This document shows positions 48,216 to 58,741 of a stretch of 64,000 nt of DNA, one piece after another. The position numbers and the translations under genes were made by a program. Numbering within the stretch: the stretch's first letter is position 1; each line of letters opens with the position of its first letter. The notes below the pieces were generated by a model. That model was not told the DNA's origin. It made no database searches and worked only from the letters and a program-made list of their open reading frames with translations. This DNA comes from Terfezia claveryi (taxonomy: Eukaryota; Ascomycota; Pezizomycetes; Pezizales; Pezizaceae): assembly GCA_015179025.1 (NCBI GenBank), contig WHUX01000004.1, forward strand, positions 558,001 to 622,000, written 5' to 3'.

Positions 48216-49099
48216 TTTGTGAACGGCAAATAAGGCAGTAGAGGTAGTGCCAGATTTGCTATCTTTTGCTTTTATAGGTTGACTACTTTTGGGTGAATCT
48301 GAAACGTTTATTTGAGTAGGGATGACCAAAAACTACTCAAGAAACTGGTCGATAGTAATGACTGAAGTGGCATTGGTGAAGGTCAAGAAAAAAGCTGCCA
48401 TGGATTTCGAATGTTGATATAGAGATCTGGAGGAGCGAAGATAAATGGAGGAGTGCAGCGAAGATAAATGGAGGAGTGCAAGCCAAAACTCTCCCTCTAA
48501 TTGTAGGATGGTGACTTTAACATTGTCATGTTGGAGAAGGATGCAGAGGGGAGAAGGATGGCTTTATATCCTATGCGTTATGGGTGAGTGAATACGGCAA
48601 ACAGAGTTGTCAAATGCGAGCGGGGGAAGAAGTCACATGCGTTACTCGCGTACGCTTCATTATCCAGGTCTGGTTTTCATGTTTTTCTCTAGGCCTGTGA
48701 CGCATATAGAAAGATTCCTGATGTCATGAGATTATGCAAGAGGCTCCCAGCCACACTGTAAGAGGCTATCGCATGCTTCAAGGCAGCCTCCAGGTTCTAT
48801 ATTTGCGGTAAGCATTGCCGAGTGATGGATTCTAGCCAACATCTGTGATGAATCATGTGGCTAATCGAAGGGAGCTGGTTAGTGGAAAAAGGAAACCCGT
48901 TCTGTTCGTTACAACCGACCCGCTTCTCAGTGAATCCAATTGCAGAATGTGATTGCGGATCAAAGGTCAGGTAGGAGAATGAAATATCCGTATTTTCTTA
49001 TGCTATCAAACCTAGCACACAAAAGCTAGACTGATGTTTTGCTAAATTATTTATGCATGCTCTGAAAGAAACATCTCTAAGTAGTTTTTTTCTAAAGAA
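48216..49099. other. Unassigned region between minisatellite and gypsy relic
   Basis: No gene seen. A short local duplication lies near 48430-48480 (AAGATAAATGGAGGAGTGCA twice). Confidence 0.45.
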
Positions 49100-50840
49100 C
49101 AAATGCTAACATATGTTTCTTCATACTGTACCTAGGAGACGGCATTCCAGTCCTGTGCTGTGTTTTGGGCTGAAGGCGAGACAAGATGTTAGTCACGTTA
49201 CCCACACCTAAGTACTTAGCCTTTGACAGGCGGGCTAGCGTCTCTTGTATTAGGGGCAGGTGGTATCGGTTCTTGATGGTGATCTCATTTAGGCCCCGAT
49301 AGTAAAGCAGAGCCGGAGAGAGCCGCCTGACTTCTTCACAAACAGGATGGGGGCACCGGCAGGAGATGAGCTATGGTGGATGAATTTCTTGTTAAGGTTT
49401 CTCTTCCAAATACTTCTTTGGTGCTTCCAACCCTTCCCGGGACATGCCGTATAATGGTCCGTTGGGGGCATTTGCCTTCTATGATGGTGTGGTCGTATGA
49501 TCGGTGGAAGGGGGGGGAGGGGGCTTCTCGGCTGCCTTTTCCGAGATAGTTCTATGAATTCGTTGGTATTCCATTGGGATGAGGGACATCCACCTTCCTT
49601 GGGTTGCAGTCGGTTGATAGCCAGGTTGACCTCATAGATAAGAGGGTATGAGGTTGTGTTTCCAGGTAGGCGAAGCTCCGGCTCCAATTAGGTTAACGTT
49701 AATGGGGGAAGGTTGTGGCTTCTAGGTAGCTGGGCTAGCCTTAGTCGGGGCCCTTCCGTCATCAAGCTGTGGGACCCATACTGATAGGGGTTTGTGACGA
49801 AGAGCGGAAGGGTTGCAACATGGTCTGCCGTCCATCAATAACGTCTAGAGCACGAGGTGTTTTTAGTTTCGAGGTAGGGATGGCATACTTGCTGACGAAG
49901 GAATGCAATTCTGGAGGCTCTACACTGGGATAATAATTGTATTTCCATTAAAAGATATGGTTAGAGATAGAACTAGGTGTTGGCCACACAAATGAGATTC
50001 CTCCAGTGATATTCCATGAACTGCGAAATGCGACAATAACAAATGACCTTTGGTGGGTCCCTTGCGCACGTCAGCGCCAATGCAAAGGACAGTACTTTTC
50101 CCTACTCCTTCCCAGCAGCGACAAGAGCTTGGATAGTGAGTGGGCGAGACTTGCGAATAGGGCATTGGGCAATGAAGTGGCCCACTACCACAAGTGAATC
50201 ACAAGCAGTTAGCACGATGGCAGTCTCCTTCCTCCGGTGTGAGGCAAAACCTTCCTGAGGATAGGTCCATTGGTGTGTTTCCCCCAGCTACGAAGGGACG
50301 GGCGGGTTGTTTGCTAATTGATGGCCGGGGGTAAGGAGTTGCATCTGTGGCTTGTGCTGGACGGGGGGTGATAGCATCGTGGTTGTGCTCTGGGGGTCTA
50401 TATGGCTAGCTTCTGTTCCACCCGGCTGGCTTGATCAATGAGCTCCTCTAAAGTTGTCACACTCGGGGCCCAGTCGGTTGCCGTTGAACTTAGGCGCGGG
50501 AAGGTTTTGTGTATTCGGTAGCGGAGGGGCACCGGACTCCGCTAGAGTTAGGGCGACCAAGGCACGGTGAAGTCATTAGCTAGCTGAAGCTGGCATTGAA
50601 TGGACTCGAGGCTCTGTTGGGTCAGAGCAAGGTCACCGCCGAGCTCTGCACCAATGGCTCGAAGATACCAAATAATTTCGCGACGGTAGGCAGCAAGAGC
50701 CTCAGGAGCGGTGGGTGGTGCCTGGGCGCGCCAGGCCTGGAATCTAGCACTCGTCGTACCGGTCCGTCGGAGTGATCCAACGTAGTGTAACGAGGCGGCC
50801 AAGGGGCAACGACCAAGGGGTACGACGGGCTAGGCAATGG
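49100..50840 (-). mobile_element. Degenerate Ty3/gypsy retrotransposon, gag to reverse transcriptase
   Basis: Minus strand. The gag zinc knuckle is recognisable at about 50210-50150 as C-x2-L-x4-H-x4-C (GHFIAQCP), with the second Cys replaced. Upstream, 50840-50548 reads a charged gag-like stretch. The RT start at about 49480-49140 reads, across several frameshifts, [42 protein letters not shown] and LARLSKAKYLGVGNV, where the last block departs from the usual DVRxAY catalytic region. Not functional. No LTRs found. Confidence 0.83.
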
Positions 50841-53800
50841 GTATCACATCACACACGTAGAATTCCTACGTATCGCTGTAAAAAGAGAGAGAGAGAGAGA
50901 GAGCTCATTGGGGCCCCCGACAAATGGGCAAAGGCCAAGGGCTTGGACGTGGACGAGGGAGAACCAAGGGCCGTATTGTACTAGTCTGGTTGCACGACCC
51001 ACCTCCTGTGACGTTGGATGAAGAAGAGAGATAGAAGGAAGAAGGTCGTGCTCTAGCTATGTAGCCCACTATAGCAACAATCCAATGAAACAACAATATT
51101 GAGAATGTCTTCAACAACAAACACAACGCAATTAACGAACCCAGTAGCATGCTGTTCGTGACAGCTGCAAATTGAGAAGCAAAGAAGTTAGCCAAAGAAC
51201 AGAAGACCAAGGAAGCTAAAGAGCATGCTGAAGCATTAGAAAGGACAAGAGGTGGTTCTCAGGCATGACCGCGCAAAGATAGCTTGATTAAGGACCACAC
51301 AAGACGCTCAAAATATAATGCTGAGGCACGAGGGTGGCTGATACGTAGAGGTTAGAAACAGCTATGGTTTCTTATTTGAGTATTATGTGGTATGTATTCT
51401 ATATACTATTCTATATTCTAAACTTAATGTTAATTCCATAGAACGCACTTATAGTGTCACCTATCCAAGCCAGTCTCGGTGTTGTGGTAGCAATCGAGCT
51501 CAAAGAAGCTAAGAGGGGTTGGGGGGAAGACACTAAGTAAGTTGCAGCACTGAATGTAGGTCAAGGACCGTTACGATTATGGAATTCCCGATATTGTTTT
51601 GCCTATGGCGGGTGTCATCGTGGACGTAGATTCCTTGGATCGTGAGTAATATATTATTTGGTTGCTGTATCGTTTCTATTCAATATATTCATATCCTTTC
51701 CTAGTTAGTGATAGTACATAGTCTAGGTTTTCTATCTAAAGTTAGCGCCATAAAATAACCACCCAATACGGTAGTCAAGCATTTTAGGTTTAGTTGACGA
51801 TACGAAATACAAATATCCGGCGATGTATATATTGTCGCAATATCACTGCGAAAGTATATAAATTCCCAACATGAAAAATAAATAAACACATGAATGTACA
51901 TATATACATTACACGTACATATATACATTACACGTACGGAGGACCAGTATCTACCGTTATCAGCTACCATAATACATCGAACAATGAACACCCCGCATAA
52001 ATCAATGAATATAACTGTAGATATACATTCAGACCCCCTCGAATAGTAAAAAAACAACATTGCAATGTCCAATCTTTTCAAAACCCTCATGATCATACAT
52101 TTATCCCATTTTCTAGCTTGCCCTATCCTCATAAAACTATATACCATTTTTACTAACACAAACATACAATGACATATTTCCTACTATCCTTCCAGTCTCT
52201 CACTGGCACTAAAACAACAACCACATCCTGAAAGCAGGTCGTAGTGCACCGAGGAGTTTATTGATCATCTTATGGAATTTATATTGCAGTGCCGGCAAGT
52301 GTGGCTAGTATACGTAGAAAGGAAGGTTTGCGTTTCTGGCATAGTAATGAGTTTGTATCGGATTTGTATGGTTGATATCCGTTCAACTGATACTAGTACA
52401 ATTCGACAGAATTCGCATTGTCGTCAGTGGAAGGAAGAAGGAGCATAATGTCTCAACAGCCGGTTGCAGTTTATCCCATGAACTCCCGATCGAAGGATCA
52501 AATTTCTCTTTGCTTGCTATCAAATATGGAGCCATCGTGTTCTTGGTAAATTTTATCAATCGAGAAGCATGCGGCGAGCGGACGCGTGTAATGGTATTGA
52601 GGCTTCAATTAAGTTTGAAGTCTTTCACAGAACCGATCTCGGAGTGGAAGTAATTATCTGGGAGAGGAATTGTTGGATTTCCTGCTGCCCTTGCTGATGT
52701 ATTCCCACTGAAAGTTGATCTCACCAGGTTGGTTAGGGAAGAGGATGATTGTGATGAGGTTGGCGAGGACATCATTTGTCACTAGATTGACGTGGATCAT
52801 CATGTCACTAGTTTGAAGAGGATCATCATGTCATTAGATTGGCGTGGATCATCAAGTCACTAGATTGACGTGAATCGTCGTCAGAAGATTGAGTAGGGCC
52901 ATGAAGTTATGACCACTAGTGTCATGTGCTCAAGCGGGGCAAAACGTTACCCTCATCTTTTGTCATCCTAGCATCCTCAATCTTTGGCTCATTGCCAAAC
53001 TCAGATATACACGTAAATCCGCACTTGAGACAATTCCGCAAACATACTACCTTCGAACTCTTTCACTTCTTCTATCCCCAGTTCCTCCCCAGGGAGCTGG
53101 CTGCTGCCGGGGCCTACCGGGGCCACAGTGGTCTCAATTGGTGACGAAAGAGCCCACCGCCGGCCCTGTCCCCTCTCATGCCAAGGTGACAAGCACATAC
53201 TCCAGACGGAGTAGGTAAGTATTTTAAAAAGGAAAAGGAAAGGTTTGACAGTAAAATTTTATTAACGTCTTTAGAGGTTTTGATAAATCGGTTTTGTACT
53301 AGGGTGATTTGAACGGCTGAATAGTGAGTGATATGTTGCAGAGAGATCGCGACAATACAAAGAAGGAAGAAGGCACCATTTATATATCGTGCGTTTGAGA
53401 AGAGGGATGATAGAGCTGCGTGAGCACAGGGGTTGTGCCAGAACAGAGAGCTGCGCAAAGAAGAGCGTAGTGTTGCTTCTGGGAACACACGCATATTGTA
53501 CTAGTCATTTCAGTCGAGGCGACTAGGAGCAGTCCCAGTCGGTCACAAACGTCATAATATTACTAGCATGTTCAAGGCTCAGGTGAGAGGTTCCAGATTT
53601 GTATTGCATGTGGGAACATATTTGATGAAATATCTGCAGTTTCAAAGTAATAGTCTCGAGCCACCCAATACCAGTTTGGTTCACAAACGCCACGACCTTA
53701 CGAGCTCCTTTCCAATGCTGAAGGTGAGGGGCGGGCAGTCCGTTCGTACTTCTTCCACTAGTGTCATTTCGGATGAAATGTATCTAGTCCAGTCCACCCA

Positions 53801-54632
53801 AAGACGTCATGAAGATTCGCTGCCCGAGTTCGAAATATACCAGTTTCCAACAGCAGCTACTTCTAAATGTTCAATTCTCTGATGATTGCCAATATATATA
53901 TGTAGAGCAGTGTTTCCCCAGTCAGTTCAACAATCTCTTACTTTCTGAAAAGCTCCTAGCAAGCCTTTACGCTATCTACAAAAGAAGACTAATCAGGAAA
54001 TTTAAATATTAGCATTAAAGAAAAGAAAAAAAAAAAATCTATAACTAGGAGCATTATACCTCAATCCCAAATTGTTGGTCTATAGTCTAGGTATGGAGGA
54101 AGACAAGACTAGATTCAAGTATGTTTAATAGGAACGGAAAATATGTATATGTTTTTTCTTAGAAAATAAAACTTCTTATCTCCAATATTATGTATTCATA
54201 ACAAAAAATTCTAATATCCTCCTTATACTAAAAGAAGCTTGATATAACTATTATATACCCTATAAGCTATATTTCTATGCCTTACACAAGTCATCACAAC
54301 TTTCTGATATAACTGTCAGCAACCAAAGCTTTTGGAACTCCTTTTTTCAAATTACCTAATTCCTCTCATATTGGGCAAAGATTATCAATATTTGGGAGAG
54401 AAGGTGGTTGCCATGCGTTGATGTTCTGCATCGCAACACCCGAATGTGTCATAACTTGTAAGGTGGTGGAAATTTTCGATAATCTCAGAATACAAGTGGG
54501 ATTCTAGAAAAGGAGTGGGTTTAAAAATATTTTGAAAATAGTCCAGTTTTGCAAAATTTAGCGCAAAAATTGAACCCGGGGGAAGACTTATGGCATGAAA
54601 TTTACCTCAATCAAGTTTAATAAAGCGAGCCT
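50841..54632. other. Long AT-rich region without recognisable genes
   Basis: About 3.8 kb. It holds a (GA) run at 50885-50902, AACCAGACTA on the minus strand at 50982-50991, a Lys/Ala/Glu-rich short frame near 51175-51260 that could be a transposase tail but is not assignable, a 26-bp tandem repeat at 52780-52883 and a one-mismatch GTTACCCTCAA copy at 52946-52956. Stops are frequent in all frames. Confidence 0.5.
52780..52883. repeat. 26-bp tandem repeat, 4 copies
   Basis: Unit CACTAGATTGACGTGG plus ATCATCATGT, repeated four times end to end at exactly 26 bases, with two to six changes per unit. Confidence 0.92.
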
Positions 54633-56093
54633 CTACCAGAGACAGACACCGAAATCCAATCCCGGTGTACCTTTCTGTCCCGCTAACATCTCCACCTCCT
54701 CCCTCTCCTTCACCGCTCCCAAACTCAAACTCCTTCCCCCCTCCTTCTCGATCACAACATCATCTTCAATCCTCACCCCTCCCACGACCCAATACCGAGC
54801 CAACACCCCCTCGTTTACAAATTTCCTATGCTTCTCCTCCGCCAAGTACCCATCAACAATATACCTACAGAAATAAATCCCCGGTTCCACCGTCACCACA
54901 GCCCCTTCCACCAGTGGCCTTCTCACTCGGAGGTACTTGAACATCGGGTCTGGGTCCGCATAATTCGCATGTCCGCCTGTATCATGGGTATCCATACCCA
55001 GCCAATGACCAAGCCCATGTGGAAGGAACGCGCAGCTCGTTCGAGCGTCCATTATTTCCTCAACACTTCCATCCCTGAATATGCCTAAGGAAAGGAATCC
55101 CTGGATAAGTACCCTATGAGCATGGCGATGGATTTCCTCCCAATTTGCATGTGGCTTCACCATGGCCATACACTCCTTCTGCATTTGTAGTACAAGGTCG
55201 TAAATCTCTCTTGCTTCCTCTGTGAATTTACTATCGGCGGTGAGGGGTATAACGCGGGTAATGTCGCTCGCATAGCAGCGGAGCTCGCATCCCGCATCAA
55301 CGAGCAACAGCTGCGGTTTCTCTTTCCCGCCGTCGGGGTTCTTTACTGAGAGGAGGGATGCGTCATTCTTGACGTAGTGGAGCGTAGCTGCCGAGCGTCC
55401 ACCGGCGTAAATCCCATTGTATGCCTGTCCCGTAGCTCCATTCGCAAGACAGATTGCCTCAAATAGGGCTTGTGCTTCTCTCTCGTTTTTCATTGAGTGA
55501 GCACTTGTAAGGACGGAATTATGTGCATAGGAGCTGATCTCGTTTGCACGTTCCAGGAGAGCGATTTCATAGCGATCTTTGACGACTCGGGCCTCGTCGA
55601 TGGCGGGCTTGAGTTGGGATCTGTTGATGTTTTCCGGAGAAACACCAAGGGAGCGGGTGACTTGGCCGTCGCCGGTGTAAACGTATACCAACCCTCCCTC
55701 TTCTCCGAGAGGCTTAGGGTCGTTTGTGTGACGGACTTCGTCAACGTCGAACTGTGCCTGTGCCTCTTCGAGGGACATTGGCAAGCCGCTCCATGGGACG
55801 GATTCGGGGTCAATGGGGGGGATGAAGAGGGTAAGTTTGTGGGTGGGAATGTGGTATGTGAGGAAGCAATCTGGGAGAGGGCAGCCGGAGAGATAGAAGA
55901 AGGGACGGCGTTGGCGGAATGGTGCTTCAGAATCAGAGTCAGGGAGGAGGAGGAGAGGGGCGGATTCCAAGTAAATGGTTCCGTTGGTGGTGGGGAGGAG
56001 GTTGGCGACTTTCCGGGCGTGGGCTTTGGAGGGGTATTTCTCAGAGAGGATTGAGGAGGGCGCGGGGAGTAGGGTGGGGAGTATCTCCGCCAT
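54633..56093 (-). CDS. pepP: Xaa-Pro aminopeptidase (M24B, PepP type)
   Basis: Metallopeptidase releasing an N-terminal residue next to proline; likely cytosolic. Single exon. The ATG at 56093 (MAEILPTLL) gives 486 aa; a GTG 25 codons upstream is not a likely start. Seen: the N-terminal aminopeptidase-P domain (QRRPFFYLSGCPLPDCF), then the pita-bread catalytic domain with metal ligands Asp266 and Asp277 (LLVDAGCE, YASDITR), the His motif HGLGHWLGMDTHD (359-371), TVEPGIYF and RIEDDVVI. All expected ligands are present. The motifs match the aminopeptidase P/prolidase group annotated as 'pepP' in filamentous ascomycetes. It is first of three minus-strand genes in this block. Confidence 0.93.
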   Translation of the reverse strand: MAEILPTLLPAPSSILSEKYPSKAHARKVANLLPTTNGTIYLESAPLLLLPDSDSEAPFRQRRPFFYLSGCPLPDCFLTYHIPTHKLTLFIPPIDPESVPWSGLPMSLEEAQAQFDVDEVRHTNDPKPLGEEGGLVYVYTGDGQVTRSLGVSPENINRSQLKPAIDEARVVKDRYEIALLERANEISSYAHNSVLTSAHSMKNEREAQALFEAICLANGATGQAYNGIYAGGRSAATLHYVKNDASLLSVKNPDGGKEKPQLLLVDAGCELRCYASDITRVIPLTADSKFTEEAREIYDLVLQMQKECMAMVKPHANWEEIHRHAHRVLIQGFLSLGIFRDGSVEEIMDARTSCAFLPHGLGHWLGMDTHDTGGHANYADPDPMFKYLRVRRPLVEGAVVTVEPGIYFCRYIVDGYLAEEKHRKFVNEGVLARYWVVGGVRIEDDVVIEKEGGRSLSLGAVKEREEVEMLAGQKGTPGLDFGVCLW

Positions 56094-56478
56094 GGTGATT
56101 TGAGGTTTGAAGGTGAAGGAAGGAGATGGAGGTCTGAATGTAACTTTGGGTTGGGGTCCCACCCGCACGGTTGTCGTCGGCTTACCGATTCAAGGCCGGG
56201 TGACAGCCGTTGCCAAGAAGAGAGCGCCCAAGGTAAATAGAAGCGATACAGGAGATGTTAGAATTGATATTCGATAAGTGAATCGTTCTGAGCAAGGGAA
56301 AGGAGGGCTATGGCTATGGAAAACCACGAGAACTTGAGGCGGGGCCATGATCCATATTTGCTCGAATTCCCAGCCCAGGTCCTCCACACTGTTACTGTGA
56401 ATATCATACATGGAAAACATACTCAGTTTCTCAGTCTTAGGCACGTAGGCAACAGAAACATCTACTACCTCCTATCCC
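56094..56478. other. Intergenic gap upstream of pepP
   Basis: About 385 bp between the pepP start and the stop of the next minus-strand gene. No feature seen besides a presumed promoter. Confidence 0.5.
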
Positions 56479-57493
56479 TTATTTAAGACACCTCAAACAA
56501 CTGCAGGTCAAGAAAGGTTCATGGCCCCGTTGAAATTCAGGGTACCACACACTTAGAACCCCCCCTCTTCGCAAACTTCTGAAACTCCTCCCTCGGCAAC
56601 GGCGCCGGACTCGCCTACAAATACCCATTAGCCCCATCATCCACAACCCAGGCCCTCGATCGCGCCCCCCCAAAAGGAATCAAACCCCACTCACTGTATT
56701 CTCCAAACTAGTGACCACATAATCCCATTCCTTCGTCACCGTCATAGTTACCTCCGCTCTCGGCGCCGCCCCCCTCTGAAAATAAGTCTCCACCTTACTT
56801 GACGTAAATCCCCACCCGTCCTTTCCTCCTTCTCCGGCGGGGGTAGGGCTGGCGGTGATACTTCTCCCAGGCTGCCTCTGCATAGGTGCGTAGCGCACGG
56901 GGCCCGTTTGCAATGGGTAGGGAATATCTGGGCCCATTTCCCCGGATTCACGTCGGAGATGACGATGAGGCTTTTGGCTGTATCGGGGGGAATTTCGGAG
57001 GCGAAGAGGCCTGTCATGGAGGTGAGTGAGAAGCGAGGGGTGAAGTGTGTTGTGGTGCCTTGGAGGTTGGGGGAATCGGTTGGGGAGATCATGCGGAGGA
57101 AGCTGTGTGCCAGAATAGTTATAATTAATTGGCTGTGGAGTTAGGGAGTGGAGGGGTTAAGGGGACGTACTTAATTTTCGCCCCACCAGCAGACTCCCCA
57201 ATCGAAGCAGGAACAACAACCTGTACAGAGTCAGCCCTGCCGAGACGAGCGCCGGTGACGAAGGTGTATAGAGGGGTGATCTGTATGTTCGAGCCGGTGC
57301 AGAGTTCGAGAGTGTAGCGGTCATATTGGGAGAGTTTTGGTGAGGTGGAGCCATCCTCGCGCCAGGAGACGGTAACGGTGGTACCGCCTATGAAAGAGCT
57401 GGAGGAGGTGGGGGAGGTGAATTGGAGGTCAGCGCTCGCGAGTTTGCTCACCAAGAGGAGAAGAAGGCTGAGAAATGAGCGTGGAGGGCACAT
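56479..57493 (-). pseudogene. KNH1: KRE9/KNH1-family cell-wall beta-1,6-glucan protein with apparent frameshift, 3 exons
   Basis: Secreted protein family needed for cell-wall beta-1,6-glucan. Exons on the minus strand 57493-57171, 57102-56695 and about 56611-56479. Exon 1 gives a signal peptide (FLSLLLLLVSKLASA) and the Kre9/Knh1 Ig-like domain (LQFTSPTSSSSF, VTVSWREDGS, YTLELCTG). Exon 2 begins FLRMISP and reads HFTPRFSLTSMTG, a family signature, in one frame; the second signature DIPYPLQTGPVRYAPMQ lies in another frame. Within exon 2 the frame must shift by one lost base between about 57020 and 56940. No GT-AG pair of suitable length there restores it; the two GT...AG options remove 24 or 36 bases and keep the wrong frame. 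So either the gene is broken or the sequence has a one-base error at a C or G run. Everything else looks intact. Confidence 0.8.
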
Positions 57494-58741
57494 TTTGCGG
57501 GGAAACAAGGTACCGATGGGGATAACAATGGAAGCGAGAGAATGAATTTACATCAATGTTGCGGTTGTGTGGAGCTTGTAGGTGGGGAAGTGGTGGGGGG
57601 ACTATGGCAATAAGTTCTCTACACCAGTACTGTCAGTATGCATGATATATGGGTATTTTGGGTATGCAAAAAATCTGGGAACGAGATCATAACGGCAGAG
57701 GTACTGGTTTGCGGTGGAGGGAGATCACCGGACAATACATGTCTGTAATCTGGTTGACAATATATATACACAGTACTTTTCCTTGAGGGTGAAAAGTAGT
57801 TGGTCCAACATGGTCTATCCCTCCAAATACTACCTACTACGTCCACGTAACGCAACAGAGAATCGCCATAAATCTGTTGATATCGATGCGAGGCTGGTAC
57901 TGAGATTCAAGCTCACCTCACAGCCATGCCTCCCCACAAGATGAAAGCAGTAGGAGGGGCGTATTCCTCGTTCTCACACCCAGTTACCCTGAACCCCACA
58001 GAATTCTGGTGGGTCCCCCCGGCCAAGTATCGAAAAGCCCTAAATCGGACAGCTGAGTGGAACCTGCAATTGGCTATCAAGCTCAGGCAAGACTGGAGAG
58101 ATTTATAGAAGATTTTGTACAATCAGTAGTCTCGGGAGGGCCAAACATTTGGGTATTTTCGGACACCTTCTTAGGAAAAGGACTGCACATTTCATCCCAG
58201 CTCCCAAGGGCAAAGGACGTTTTCTATCCTGTCATTGCCAAACATACCTGGAGGAGCATCTGTAGTAGTCTGGCTTGCATCTGTAGTGCATTCCAGGCTT
58301 GCTGAGCAACTCTAGAATCTGTATTTGAGTCGCTGTGGAGAAGCTGCCTGACCGAGGCTGCAGCTATAATTGCAGTGGGTAGTTTTTGCTAGATACAGAT
58401 AGTACACCTCCACTTTTCTCACTTTCCAATTCTTCTGCTTGAAAAATCTTGGATTTCTACCTGTATCATTTATATTCAAAGAAATTCGAAGGCTTTCTGA
58501 TTGATCAATCTCTAGTAGACACACTAAGAATCTATATAGAGCTTCCAGTACTTATGGAGGAGGAGAATCGTGTTTTCATATTTACTTTTGAAAAAGGGTT
58601 ACTTTCTCCAGGGTACTGCATCATAACTGTATGGTACTGCCAGCTTATACATACATAAAACCCAAAATCGTATTTCCCAAAAACTATTTTGCCCAAACGT
58701 CCATCATATCAAATACTCCAGATACACCCACCATCCCCTAC
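57494..58741. other. Intergenic region between KNH1 and the Pol X gene
   Basis: About 1.25 kb; no gene recognised. GTTACCCTGAA occurs exactly at 57983-57993. A 60-codon open frame around it has no known domain. Confidence 0.5.

Noticed and set aside
51175..51260. Lys/Ala/Glu-rich short frame resembling the tail of a pogo/Fot1 transposase
   Set aside because: Too short and low-complexity; no catalytic or helix-turn-helix sequence nearby.
56940..57020. Small intron to restore the KNH1 frame
   Set aside because: The available GT...AG pairs give 24 or 36 bases, below fungal intron size and both multiples of three, so the frame would not be corrected.
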